From: Panulirus ornatus
Lineage: Eukaryota > Arthropoda > Malacostraca > Decapoda > Palinuridae
DNA: 64,000 nucleotides
Direction of reading: 5' to 3'
NCBI RefSeq assembly: GCF_036320965.1
Contig: NC_092249.1
Span: 6,834,114 to 6,898,113 of the forward strand
In this document: positions 21,831 to 35,900 of the stretch, in pieces
Position numbering within the stretch: position 1 is the stretch's first letter
Layout: every line of letters starts with the position of its first letter
The notes under the pieces: generated by a model
Database searches by the model: none
The model's input: only the letters and a program-made list of their open reading frames with translations
Told to the model about the DNA's origin: nothing
Program-made: the position numbers and the translations under genes

Positions 21831-23807
21831 GCCTATTGGATCTTCAAATACTTCATAACAATGACACCTTAAGCAAGCACAATGCAAGCATTTCTGCGTG
21901 AACAGTCCCCCATACCTCAGCCTTTAGGATACAAAGCCATTTGGCACCTCAAACATCTGTGATGAAATTGCATTCAATGGCATAAGCCGTGACCTGAACT
22001 AATTCATTTCAAATGTCAGTGCAAATGTATTCCCCAGACTCAACGCAATGACTCTACTTAAACATTGCTTCAAAAACCGTGAAAGGTTTTCTTCCTTTAA
22101 ATCATGATCTCTAATGGCCAGGCCTTGTTAAAGCAAAGTCCCCATGGTACTCTTATCCTACTGTGCATAAACCTTACCTTTTGCACTATTTCAGCAGTCA
22201 ACGCACAGAGGTACTACAGACGTGTGCATGCCTTGTGGCTGCATATGAGGAGCAACTGCTGAGTGTACACAAAAACATATCTAACAATGTTATGATATAG
22301 GGCAGTGTGCTTCAAATGCATAACATATTCCTGTAAATATCATACCAGTTGTGGGTATGCCATGGTTCTTAAAACACTGTTTAAAGATGAGCATCTATAC
22401 AGGAAATCATTGCAGAGGCAAGGAGATACCTTTGCCCCTCTTGAAAAATAATTGAGAGGGCACTGCATCCTTTTAACCCACTCCATATCTCCTGTAACTG
22501 ATAATTGCTTGAACCATGTCATTAGCACTTAATACAATAGCAAAATGTTTTCTTCAATCTTATATTCATTTCTCAGGTTCTGATAATACAATCATCCGCA
22601 TCTTCGTTGTTCATATCTTTTCTCTTCGCAACTTCCTCATGCTATACAAAAATATCTATCAACTTACATAAAACCAAACATTCCCCTTTCCATTTCTCCA
22701 TAATTTTTGAATCCAAATATTCCATAACCAAATGTTATGCATTTAATAACATTGATATAATTCACAGGGTTAAAAAACTGCATCATTTGTGTATTCTCTA
22801 TTAGAGCTTTTCATATACAAACATTGCAACAGCTGATGAAATACAACAAAATATATTTATTTATCTTCCATTTTCCCATGCAAAGACCAAAGAAATATAC
22901 TACTGTATACTATATTTATAAAAACATCTAGGTACAGTTTTTCATAAAAATCATTAAAGATATTATTATATTTCGTGTAAAAGCAACACACCCATATATC
23001 CAAACCACATTACAAATATATCAAATAATTATGAAAATACAGATACTCCTCACCAGCATTTGTATTTGGATACTCATACTTTTTTATTTCCAAAATGAGC
23101 AAGTAAGAAAAATTGAGTCATTGTTACAAATAATTACCCCTAGCTGGGAAGGATATAGCTGGCGCACTATGAATATGATCTAAATGTGGAGAAAAATGAT
23201 CAAAGAAAAATATCAAGTATGCATTAAACGTACCTAATAAAGAAAATTTTGGGTACTGTATCATGAAGACAAAAACACTATAAGCTCTCTCTATACAAAT
23301 TTCTTTCCTCTTTCAAAATATCTCAGTTTCTATATACATGGGTTGCAGCAAGTGCACAAAGCATCATATACAATAACAGTGGAAAACTAGCTAATAATAT
23401 GTAACAAAACAGCTATCTCATCAAGAAACAGTAATAACAAAACACACATATCCCTCAACACTGCACTTCTGCATTCGTTAATGCTTCATATGCACCAACT
23501 TTAGGCACAATGTTAACCTTTCCACATTCTCCCATTTCAACCATAAGTCAGCTCCCTTTCCTATTTCATCCATACACCACAACTAAAATTACTATTTATC
23601 ATTCTGGTAGCTTCTTTTGACACAGATGCCATGGAATATCATGAATATAAAAATATACCTAAAGAATAAAATGAAAAAAATATTATCACTACCATATTGC
23701 TTCACAACATTTCCCTCTAGTCTAGAGAGAATATGATAAAAAAAAATGTAAACATGAATTCTGTAAGACACAAGGAAAGTAGTTAATACATATGCTTGTA
23801 CTCACAA
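21831..23807. other. unannotated, includes probable 3' UTR of glutathione synthetase
   Basis: A/T-rich, with no coding similarity recognised. On the minus strand AATAAA hexamers occur near 23083-23088 and 22856-22862, downstream of the glutathione synthetase stop, and are possible poly(A) signals. Confidence 0.4.
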
Positions 23808-23934
23808 TTAATCAAATAAAAAGACAGAGTCTAGAGCACCTAAACCTGCTGCCACTCCACCCTCATTAACTGAGGATAGCTTTGTCCGTAGCATGTGTCC
23901 AGAAAATTTGTTGATCATGATATCCTTATTTGTT
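23808..23934 (-). CDS. GSS: glutathione synthetase terminal exon (lid loop, stop)
   Basis: Acceptor TTTCAG just above 23934; TAA stop at 23810-23808. After completing a Gly codon with one base it encodes [18 protein letters not shown], then [17 protein letters not shown] and FLFD. The EGGVAAG lid that covers the ATP site is intact. Confidence 0.95.
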
Positions 23935-26900
23935 CTGAAATATGGAAAAAAAAAAAAGTAAAGCACACAGAGAACTAAAGTTGCCCGATACTTTTACGAT
24001 GATATTAAATACATACTCATGTGAAAACTCAAGATCTAAACATCAATCTTGCCATTAAATGACTCCTGAGAGTTTAAACAGGATCAGCATTTGGGTTTTG
24101 TTTCAGTACTGCAAGTAGATCAGGTTGATCTGCATTCCTTTAGGACGGTCTTAAGTATATAAAGTCTGGGAGGAGAACTGCTGGAAGCAGTGAGAAGTTT
24201 TCATCAGGGGTGTAAGGCACATGTAAGAGCAGGAAGAGAGAAGAGCAAATGGTCGTAGGTAGTAGCTGGTGGGTTGCCACCGACCAGGGAGCTATATTAC
24301 TGGTACTATCCACCTAAGTATCGGGATAGTAAGAGACTGCTAAATAGTGAGTCATCACTTCAGTGGTGGTCACGTTGCACTCCTCTGACCCAGGCTAGCT
24401 GTCCTTTCTTTCTGCCTCACCCATTTGTTGACTGTTAGCATACTGGCCACAAACATGCAATCTCTTCTTTTCACACATAACACTTGAAAACAATAAATAA
24501 ACTCACACATCTCATTCTTCATAACTTTATATTTTTCCTGTGGAGAGTGTTATAGGATAGCCCTGCTTTTTGGCAAAATGGTAGGAGCAATAGATAAAAC
24601 TAGTAAGCAGGAACATTAGACAGTAGTGGTAGGAAGGAGGATTACGTAAAAGTAATAAGTTGGAACATTAGGCAAGAGCCTCTGAAAACACTGTGCTAGA
24701 GTTGTCTTCTGCCAGTGGCCTGTTAAGGGTTAAGCACTAAAGGCTAAAAAGTGGCATTGGAGTTCATCAGTTGTGGAGATTCTTTTGTCATGGCCATCCC
24801 CTTGAGGAACATCCTGAAGGGAACAGGCATCAGAGAGACAGATCGATATAGATATAGAGAGCAAATGGTTCCAAGAGAAGGTAGATCTGTAACAGGGAAG
24901 TGAGGTCACTATGATTTAATTTGTTTATGAAAGGGGTAGTGAAGGGAGGTAAATGAGAAGGTCTTGGAGAGAGGGATGAGTATGCAGTCTGTGGGGATGA
25001 GAATCGGTTGTTTTTTCTAATGACACAGCACTGCTGGCAAATTTGAATGAGAAAATGTACAAGTAGGTGACTGATTTTGGAAAACTGTGTGACAGAAGTA
25101 TGAATGGACAAAACTTGGAGAAGTGAAGTGTTTTAGATATCTGGGAGGGAATCTGAAAGCAAATGGAACCACTGAAGTGAAAATGAGTCACAGGGTGGGT
25201 GAGGAGGTGAAGATTCTGGGACTGCTTAGGAATACGAAGAAAAACAGGTATGTTTGAAGGTATAGTAGTCCCAACAATATTATATGGATAAGAGGCATGT
25301 AATATAAATAAAGCTGTGCAGATGGTGGATGTGTTGGAAATGAAATGTTTGAGGGCTCTAGCTCAGTTCACTGATGGCATATTGACCACAGTATAACCAA
25401 ATCATTCCAACTTACTCTATTCCGTGCAAGCCTCTCATCCTCCTGTACACCCAGGCCTGAATGCTCAACAACTCTTCCACCTCCAATTTGGTCTCCCACT
25501 TCTTGTTCCCTCCACTTCTGATACACATATCCTCTTTGTCAATCCATTCTCACTCATTCTCTCCATATGTCCAAATCATTTCAAGACACCTTCTTCTGTT
25601 TTCTCAAAGCACACTCTTTTATTACTACACATCTCTTTTACCCTTTCATTACTTACTCAACCAAACCACCTCACACCACATACTGTCCTCAAACATTTCA
25701 TTTCCAACAAATCTGCCCTCCTATGTACAACCCTATCCAGGCCTTGCAACCATATAATATTGTTGGAACCACTACTCCTTCAAACATACCCATTTCTGCT
25801 CTCTGAGATAATGTTCTCTCTTGCCAGACATGCTTCATTGCTCCTAGAACCTTCATCCCCTCTCCCACCATGTGACTTGCTTCCGCTTCCATGGTTCCAT
25901 TCGCTGCCAAGTCCACTCCCAGATATCTGAAACACTTCACTTCTCCAATTTTTCTCCATTCAAACTTATATCCCAAATAACTTGTCCCTCACCCCTACTG
26001 AACCTTAAAACCTTGCTCTCATTCAAATTTACTCTCAACTTTCTTTCACATATTCTTCCAAACTCATTCACCAACTTCTAAAGTTTCTCACTTGGTGAGC
26101 AACTGATCTACTTCCAAGGCCCTCTCATCCCCAACAGACCACATACTAACCTCTCTCCAAAACTCTTGCATTTACCTCCCTCACCATCACAACCATAAGC
26201 AAATTAAACCATGGTGACATCACACACCCTAGCCATAGACCGACCTTTGCTGGGAACCCATCGCTCTTCTCTCGTCCTACCCATGTGCATGCCTTATACC
26301 CTTGATAAAAACTTCGCTGTTTCGAGTAGCTTACCTCCCACATCATATATTCTTAAGACCTTCCACGAAGCATCTCTATCAATCCTATCATATGCCACAT
26401 ACAAATCCATCTGTTTTCTAAGTATTTCTCACACACATTCATCAGAGCAAACACCTGATCCACACATCCTCCACCACTTTTGAAACCACACTGCTCCTCC
26501 CCAATCTGATGTTCTATACATGTCTCCACCATCACAATGAATACCCTCCCATGTAATCTTCCGGGTATACTTAACAAACTTATGCCTCTGTAGTTTGAAC
26601 AATCACCTTTATACCCTTTGCCATTATACAATGAGACTATACCTGCATTTTTCTAGTCCATATTTAAGTTGAATATCCTTACCAACCAATCAACAACACA
26701 GTCATCCCCTTTCTTCATAAATTCAACTGCAATACCATCCAATCCTGCCACCTTGCTGGATTTCATCTTCCGCAAGGCTTTCACCATACTGCTCTCCCTG
26801 ACTCTTTTCATTTCACATACCGCCTGACCAAAACACCCTACATCTATCTCTGTATCAATAAACACATTTAAAATTTTTTCAAAATACTCACGCCATCACT

Positions 26901-29900
26901 ACCTGTTATCACTTCACCTTTTGCTCCCTTCACCAATGTCTCCATTTGTTCAGTCTTTCACACAATTCCACCTCCTTTGAAAACATCTTTTTATTCTCCC
27001 TAAACTTTAATGATACTCTCTCTGAAAACTCTCATTTGCCCTCTTTTTAAACCCCTGCATCTTCCTCTTGACCTCCTGCCAAAGCGCTTTCTCTTATATA
27101 TCTCCCAATCATTTGCACTCCTTCCTTGTAAGTACTGCCCAAATGAACATCTTTTCTCTTTCACCAGCGACATTACTTCTTCATTCTTATCTATCTATCT
27201 ATCTATCTATCTACAAATGCCACATACAATATACTGATAGTCTTATTTATTGCAAAACAAAGGGAAAATGCCAAAAAATACTTCTACATGCAATAAGATA
27301 AATATCCATACCCTACTCATCTACAAACAATATTACGGTTATGATAGCTGAGTTTATCTATACCCTACTCATCTACAAACAATATTATGGTTATGATAGC
27401 TGAGTTTAAAGATATCAATGGTAGGTCAGAAACTGCAAAGGTAACATACCCTAAAATCACACCAAAAATGCCCAACTCGGACACCACTTCCACCAGTCTC
27501 ACAGGTTCATATGGACGAACAAGATAATTCTCTTGGATGGGAGGGCGGATTCTATCCATGAGAATATAAGCTTCTCTCTCTGCTGAGTCCTTTATCTTCT
27601 CCAAGACCTAAAAAACAAAATAGTTCTTTTTGGTAACATGTCAATGTGCTGCATATTCTCAGGTACAAGAGCTGTAAAAATAAAAAAAAAAACAATGGAT
27701 TACAAAGATGTAACATGAAAGCACACAATAAGTTTGACATGTTGTATTCCATTTAACAGAGTGTATGTAAAGAAATTCATGGCCTAATATTGCGTTTCTC
27801 AGCTAAATTTGCCCAACAAACCTCATGTCTAAGTCTTTGTTTACCTGAACCCCAAATCATTCTTTATGATGTCAACAGACAGAGGTATAGGGATTTATTT
27901 TGTCCATAGATAACCATTGTAAGAAAAAAAGTCTGGATTCTGGACCATTTCAGTTCTTTTTTGTACACATGTTCATTCAGAGTCTTACTCTAGATCAAAA
28001 ATGTTCTTTCTGCTCCACTTGGACAGCTCACAGCTTCCCAGGAGCTTCAAGAACACTGCCCTAAAATATCCATTACATGACTGGATATGTGATTTTAGTA
28101 AGAAATATGTATTTGAATGAAATATCTACCAGTGCTAATTAGCCATGCATACACAAATCCCAAGTGTTACTCTAATCCACCATGCTTAGCGCTATGGTGA
28201 TAGATAGATGGAATATACTAGCCAATGATACAGTGAATACTGACAGTTTACAAATGTTTTGAAGGATACTTGATGGCAAGGTAAGTTCAGGAGATGGTGC
28301 CTCATGAGTATATAACTCAATCCCCTTACCATAAAAATAGGTGATTAATTCACACACCCACAAACAGTGAAAGATGGCCTTGATAGGAAAATCAAATAAC
28401 ATGAAATAAGCCACAGGGATCAGAATGTGAGAAAGACTTGTGAGTCAACTTTTATTCTGGCCTGTTGTTAGAGTTCCACCTTAGGAGAATAGTATAGGAA
28501 ATCAACTTTCTGTTGGTAAACACTAGAATTGCATTCACGTGTAAAGAAATATTCATCAAGCTGTTCACATCCTATATAAGGTCAAACCTGGTATATGCTT
28601 CTTAAGTTTGGTCAACACATCTAAAGAAGTACAAAGAGCCAAAAGATAAGGTAAGAGGAAGGAGGCAAAGATGGTCCCAGAATCAAAAAAGCCGAGTTAC
28701 AAAATAGAGGCCTTACTTTTGTCCACCTTGGAGGTGGGGAGAGTAGGGGGTGACCTCATCACAACCTTTTAGCTTTTAAATTAGGCTGATAATGGAAACA
28801 GTAAACAATTCAAAACATGCATGGGAAGAACAACTCAAGGCCAAAATGTGAAATCAAACATGAAACCTGTATGATAGTAAAATAGTAGAGATGGTTCAAG
28901 ATATGGGGAACGAGTGTACGACTCCCTCCTCATGCAGTACAAATAGAGAGTTACACAGCAAGTGACAAGTCACAAGTGGTAAGGATGTATCACTGTCTGG
29001 TGATGCAATGGAGTACAGTCTAGTTAAAGAACTTCTCACTCCAAATAAGTCCATCATTCCCCTGCTACTGGAAGTTGCACAGTCTTGGATCAGCAAAAGC
29101 TCCTGGAAAAGGGGTCCTGGAGTAACACTAGGACCCTTTCAAAAAAAGGGGGTCATATTTCATGTGTAATAAGAGATGTACTTTCTTAACATTGGTAATT
29201 TTGAGGAGGAAGACTAGAGTTTTTGTACTCTACCTCTGTTCTGGAAAAAATATATTTCATGTGTAGATGTATAGCTGAAATAACAGATTTTGAAAAAGAA
29301 TTCAGTCTGCCTGACTTTTAAATTTTCATTACATCTTCACCAACTTAAAGATTTCATATCCAATTATGTTGTGATTAAGTTATTCTTTAGTATCCAAAAT
29401 AGATATGTATCATGATAAGTTTGCATGACAATCTTAAAACTGTTTTGTGTTCATTACTTATTAATTCAATCTAACATAAAGATAAAATAAGAGAACCTTT
29501 TCTATTCTCAATGCACATTTCATTAGGGAAATAAAAGTTCCAACCATAGTTTACAGCTGCTTATGCATTAACAGGTGGGCCTTAAATAACTTCAATGACT
29601 AATGCGATTCATAAAGTTAACCACAAGATTCAGTAAAGGCTCAAATAGTGTTTTATCCACTCTCTGGTGGTCTGCAGTAAGTGATGTACTTAGATTAATT
29701 TTGGTCAACTTTCTAACAGAGTGAGTAGCTAATTCCATCAATGTCATGTCAGTAAATGAGTATTGTTACAAGACTTAATTCTTCAATTTGACAGAGAATA
29801 AGTGCGTGAAGTTACCATCCTCCCTGCCCCTTGAAAAACTAAGCATCTGTGCATGTTGTCAGGATATCCACATATAAGGAGACATAACAAGTCGTGTTCA

Positions 29901-32900
29901 TGCAGTGGAGTCTGAGCTCTTGGAGATAAAGTTAATTGTACAACACAAGAGCAACCATGACCCATGTCATGCCGATCTTATTCAAATTCTCACAGTTAGA
30001 TTCTGAGGATAATAGCCTTCTGCTGGTGCAATCACTTTTAAAGTCTGATTTTGAAGTAATGACCTGTGTTTGAAAAAGCCAAATCTGCCATAGCACTCTT
30101 CTTTTTTTCTAGCTGAGATAGCACAGGCAACTGAGACCCTATTCAAGGGGCAAGTATGCATTCTGTTGGGACGAGAGGGCCTTGTAAGTGAGTCAGTTGT
30201 TGTTCACTGATGATACAGCACTGGTGGCTGATTCGAGTGAGAGACTGAAGAAGTTGGTGACAGTTCGGAAAAGTGTGTTAAAGGAGAAAGTTGAGAATAA
30301 ATGCAAATAAGCAAAGTTACTAGGTTTAGCAGGTTTGCGGGACAAGTCAGTTGGGATGTAACTTTGAAGGGAGATTTAAAAATTGGAGGAAGTGAAATGT
30401 TTTACATATCTGGGAGTGGACTTAGCAGCAAATGGAACAATGGAAGTAGAAGTGAGTCATAGGGTGGAGGAAGAGGTGAAGGTTATGGGAGTGATAAAGA
30501 ATGTGTGGAAAGAGAGAACATTATCTCAAAGAGAAAAAAAGGGTACGTCTAAAGGAACAGTAGATCCAACAATACTATAAGGTTGTGAGGCATGGGCTAT
30601 AGATGGGGTTCTATGGAGGAGGGCGGATGTGGTGGAAATGAAATGTTTGAGGACATATGGATAGAATGAGTGAGAAAAGGTTGACACAAAAGGACATTTG
30701 TGTCAGAGGTGGAGGGAACAAGAAGCCAGAGACCAAAGTGGAGGTGGAAGGATGGAAAGAATAAGATTTTGATATGTTTATGTATGTGTATGTGTGTGGA
30801 TATTAGTGGATGGGTCTCTTTTTGTCTCTAGGCACTATCTCACTGACATGGGTAATGGCAATCAAGTATATTGATTAATAACAATAATATGTATATAACA
30901 CTTAGCCTGAGGCAGGTACCCATTTCATCGACCAACTCCTAGAGGTGGATGAACAGCTGGGAAGTCTCTGGACTGACTGCTGCAACCAAGCTTGATCTTG
31001 GACAGCCCATGAATGTGTCATGGTCAGGATTGGTAACTGCTGCCCCACATAAGTCCATTATATAAACAAAAGAGCCAAAAATAAGGCTCTTGTGGCATGA
31101 AATTTTATGTAACTGATCCATCATTATCAAAATGGAGTCAGAACTAACATCAAATTAGGGAAAGAAAATATCAAAATTATGAAATGGAAATCTCTATACA
31201 TGTGAGTACATCAATCATACAAAAACTACACTAACAGCTTGAGTATAAATGGTATATGAACTGAAATTATGACAGCATGCTTAACTTTCATCATATTTCG
31301 ATAATACATACAAAGCTTTGAATTTCTGGTGGTGACAACCCATTAAAAATTTACAAAATAGGAGTCCATTAATTACAAAGTACTTAAATGAATGGGAAAA
31401 TATGACATCCTATAGTTACATTAAAAAACGATACACATGCAGACTAAAGTTTTTGAGTACCAGGATAAAATGACAGCAAATAAAAAGAACTAAAAACTAT
31501 GACTTCATAGGGATATGTACAACTAGCAGAAGCTGAGAAGGAAGAAATAAAGACATTCAAGTAATACTGTGTTAACAAAATGGATATATGATGCATGCAA
31601 ATGACTGAGAAGGTTCAAGCGATACTGTGTTAAAAAAATGGATATATGATGCATGCAAATGACTGAGAAGGGTGAAAGAAGACACAGGATGAAACCAAAG
31701 GTGAAGTGGAAGATCAACACAAGACACTGTATGTGAAAAAAAGGGCACTCAAATAATAAGAGATGTGCCTTGACCTATGCATCTGAAGGAAATCTGTCTA
31801 GCCAAAATTTTTCAGTTTTAGTATACTATTGATCACAGCACCCTCCCACTGCATACACGGTACTGAGTAACAAAAGAAATAAAGGTTTGTATTTACCTCC
31901 TTAATTTCAGCACCATAAACATTGTTACCACCACCTTCTCGCTGTGGCTTCAACACAAATCTTTCCGGGTTCTCCATGGCCATCTGTACAGCACGATCCC
32001 CCTCAGGACCCTGGTTGAATGTAACATGTGTATGACGCTCAGCCAGTCTTTTAGAAATTAGGGGACATATACACATGTATCATATATACAGATATTTGGC
32101 AGGGAAGAAAAAAAATCATGCCCACCTATCTCCTGAAAGGTGTAGAAAATCACTAAAAGGGACAAGGGATACAGTGGATTGGAGCAATAAGGTTTACAGG
32201 GACTGACACACTGTCAATAGGCTGAAAGAGGACATATGACACATGAAGCTGTCGGGAGAAACCATGGTAAGGTATGAGGGACCTGGTCGTAGATATGGGA
32301 CTCTTGTTTCAGAGCATTATACCAGACAACTAGAGACTGGATGCGAGGGAAAGATGCCATTTCATCATCTGTTCATGGCGCTACCTTGCTAAAGCAGGTA
32401 GTTGCAAACATGAATGAAAAACTATCTATTTATAATTACACTAGGACCTCTTTCTAAAGAAGAATCATGTTATGAAATCTTTCAGTGAAAGAGTCCTAGT
32501 TTTACCTAGGATCCCCTTCCACAAGCTCCTGCAGCTGAGGGATCCACTACTTCTAGTAGCAGGGAAAAGTGAGCTCTTCTGGAAGGAAAAGTTCTTTGAA
32601 GATACTGTACTCCCAGTGATACAACTTCGCCAATGGTGATTTTTCACTCAAGTTGCAAAGTTAACCGAAACATGAGGTGCAGAGCAAGAGATGGGGCCCC
32701 CCCTAAGTGTAAAACTCTTTCCTTGTACTGTGCTAATACAAACTGATTAATCCCAAATAAACGTTAACTCTTCAACACCTTACCTTCTATATCACAGCAC
32801 AATAGTAACACGCATGGACCTTTTTTGGACTTCTATCAGTCCAAGCTCCTAAATTTCTCTTTTTAACTTTATCTCTCCTTTCATATCTCACTCCACTTAT

Positions 32901-35900
32901 TTTTCCTAGAATATTCTAAAGAAAATTGCATCATACTGTACATGACCCATGAGAGGGCACTTTAACTCTGGGCTCTTTTATTTTGCTGACAATAATGTAA
33001 GGTAAATCTTCTGTATAATGCCACAGCAATATATGAAACTTACCAAATCAAGAGAGTAGAGGCCTGTGAAGAGTTGGCCTACAAGCTCTGCTTCTGAGTC
33101 TGAGAGGAACTGTTTTAGCACATCAGGACGTGCAATTTCTTGCTGAACCTGGAAAATAAGAGTACCTTAATTTGGCAGTTTACTTTATGTGAGAAACTGC
33201 AGAAGCTGGTGACTGAGTTTGGTAAAGTGTGTGAAAGAAGAAAGTTAAGAGTAAATGTGAATAAGAGCAAGGTAATTAGGTACAGTCAAGTCAATTGGGA
33301 GGTAAGTTTGAATGGAGAAAAACTGGAGGAAGTAAAGTGTTTTAGATATCTGGGAGTGGATCTGGCAGCAGATGGAACCATGGAAGCGGAAGTAGATCAT
33401 TGGGTGGGGGAGGGGGCGAAAATCCTGGGAGCCTTGAAGAATGTGTGGAAGTCGAGAACATTATCTCAGAAAGCAAAAATGGGTATGTTTGAAGGAATAG
33501 TGGTTCCAACAATGTTGTATGGTTGTGAGGCGTGGGCTATGGATAGAGTTGTGCACAGGAGGATGGATGTGCTGGAAATGAGATGTTTGAGGACAATGTG
33601 TGGTGTGAGGTGGTTCGATCGAGTAAGTAACGTAAGGGTAAGAGAGATGTGTGGAAATAAAAAGAGCGTGGTTGAGAGAGCAGAAGAGGGTGTTTTGAAA
33701 TGGTTTGGGCACATGGAGAGAATGAGTGAGGAAAGATTGACCAAGAGGATATATGTGTTGGAGGTGGAGGGAACGAGGAGAAGTGGGAGACCAAATTGGA
33801 GGTGGAAAGATGGAGTGAAAAAGATTTTGTGTGATCGGGGCCTGAACATGCAGGAGGGTGAAAGGAGAGCAAGGAATAGAGTGAATTGGATCGATGTGGT
33901 ATACCGGGGTTGACGTGCTGTCAGTGGATTGAATCAGGGCATGTGAAGCGTCTGGGGTGAACCATGGAAAGCTGTGTAGGTATGTATATTTGCGTGTGTG
34001 GACGTATGTATATACATGTGTATGGGGGTGGGTTGGGCCATTTCTTTCGTCTGTTTCCTTGCGCTACCTCGCAAACGCGGGAGACAGTGAAAAAAAAAAA
34101 AAAAAAAAACTTTATGTACCAAATTCCAGCAGTTTGAACTAACTGCAAAGAACTTAATTATTTCAAATTCCACCTGACATTCAAGTTACGCTCGTCCACG
34201 CAAATGAATCCAACATTCAGGCTGTATATCAGCCTCCCTTACTTAGACAGAATTACATCCCTAAAAAAAAGTTGGTGTATAAGAATACAAGGTTCCACTG
34301 TAAAAGGGCTCATTCCTGGCCAATGCCAAAGTCCCCCTTTTAACTAAAATTGTGTTAAGTTTCATGCATGCATTTATAATAATTAAGAAAAGATACATAT
34401 AAAAAATGTTACTGAATTATTATCGGTATTATTACCATTATCATCATTATTTCTTTTTCATAAACTTTCACCATTTCCCACATTAGTCAGGCAGCGACAG
34501 GAACAGACCAAAAAATGGCTTCAATCACTCACATCCATTCTAGCTGTCATGTATAATCATTACCGAAACCATCATCCATCACTAAGTTGCTACACAGGAA
34601 CAGACCAAGAAATGGCCTCAACCACTCACATCCATTCTAGCTGTCATGTCTAATTATTACCGAAACCATCATCCATCACTAAGTTGCTACAAACACCATT
34701 TCAACATATCCCAAGACCCTTCATGACCAGGATACAAATACTATAAACTGAAAGTTTATTCAACTGCTCAACACTCTCTACAAATCAACGCACACACAAC
34801 ATCGCAACACTTTATGACCTGTGGTCCCCAACAGCAGATGTGGCCAAGTGCTGCAGGCACCTCATAAGGATACAAGGGACATCTTAGAAAGTATGTAAGT
34901 AAGCGAGTAAGTAAGAAAGCAGGTAAGTAAGTAAACCAGAGAATCCTAACAGCAACCAGGCCCCACACACTGGGTGTCGTAGAAGGCGACTAAAAGGGGA
35001 GGGAGCAGGGGGCTGGAAATCCTCCCCACTCGTTTTTGATTTTCCAAAAGAGGGAACAGAGAAGGGAGCCAAATGAGGATATTCCCTCAAAGGCTCAGTC
35101 CTCTGTTCTTAACGCTACCTCACTAACGTGGGAAATGGTGAATAGTATGAAAAAAACATCAATACAATTCGCTCTGGAATGGTTCATAAAAATGAAAAGG
35201 ATGTGTGAATTCTCACTAAGAGTATCTATTTGTCAGAAATGGAGGGAGTTGGGGGAAGGAAAATCCAAGAGAAGATGGAGTGAAGAAGGTTTAGGGGCAC
35301 TGGGGTCTAATCATGCATGATGATGATGAAAGGCATGCATGAGACGGCTTGAACTAAATCATTGTAGTACACAGGAGTGATGTGCTGTCAATGTGCTGCA
35401 ATAGATCATATGAGATGGTTAAATTATACCACCGAACAATCCATGAAGCTTGAGTGGACTGATGGCTCTGGTTTCATGGCATTATATGTCAGGTTGAGCA
35501 TCCCTAATCCAAAAATCCGAAACTCTTTGAATATGACTTTACGAGGGGAAAATTCTACACCTGACCTCACTTGCCCCCACTGCTCTCTGTTGCTGCCATT
35601 ATGTTACAAAACATGGTGATTGCCAGACCTACAAGCATTATTCAGTGTTTTTTACTTATTCTCTGTTCTGTTGTACAAATATATCACTGAAAATGTCAAA
35701 AAGGCCTCCATATACCCCTATGGGGTATAAGGCTCCAGTTGTTCATTCAGTGACTGACAGTGAAGAAGCTGAAATGGTTCTGAATCAAGGTGATCATGAT
35801 AATGGAGATGATGAAAGTTACTTTGTTTGATGACATGATGAAAATGATGGACTTACTAAACGACGAGAGCAGCACGAATTCATAACAGAAAAAGAAATCA

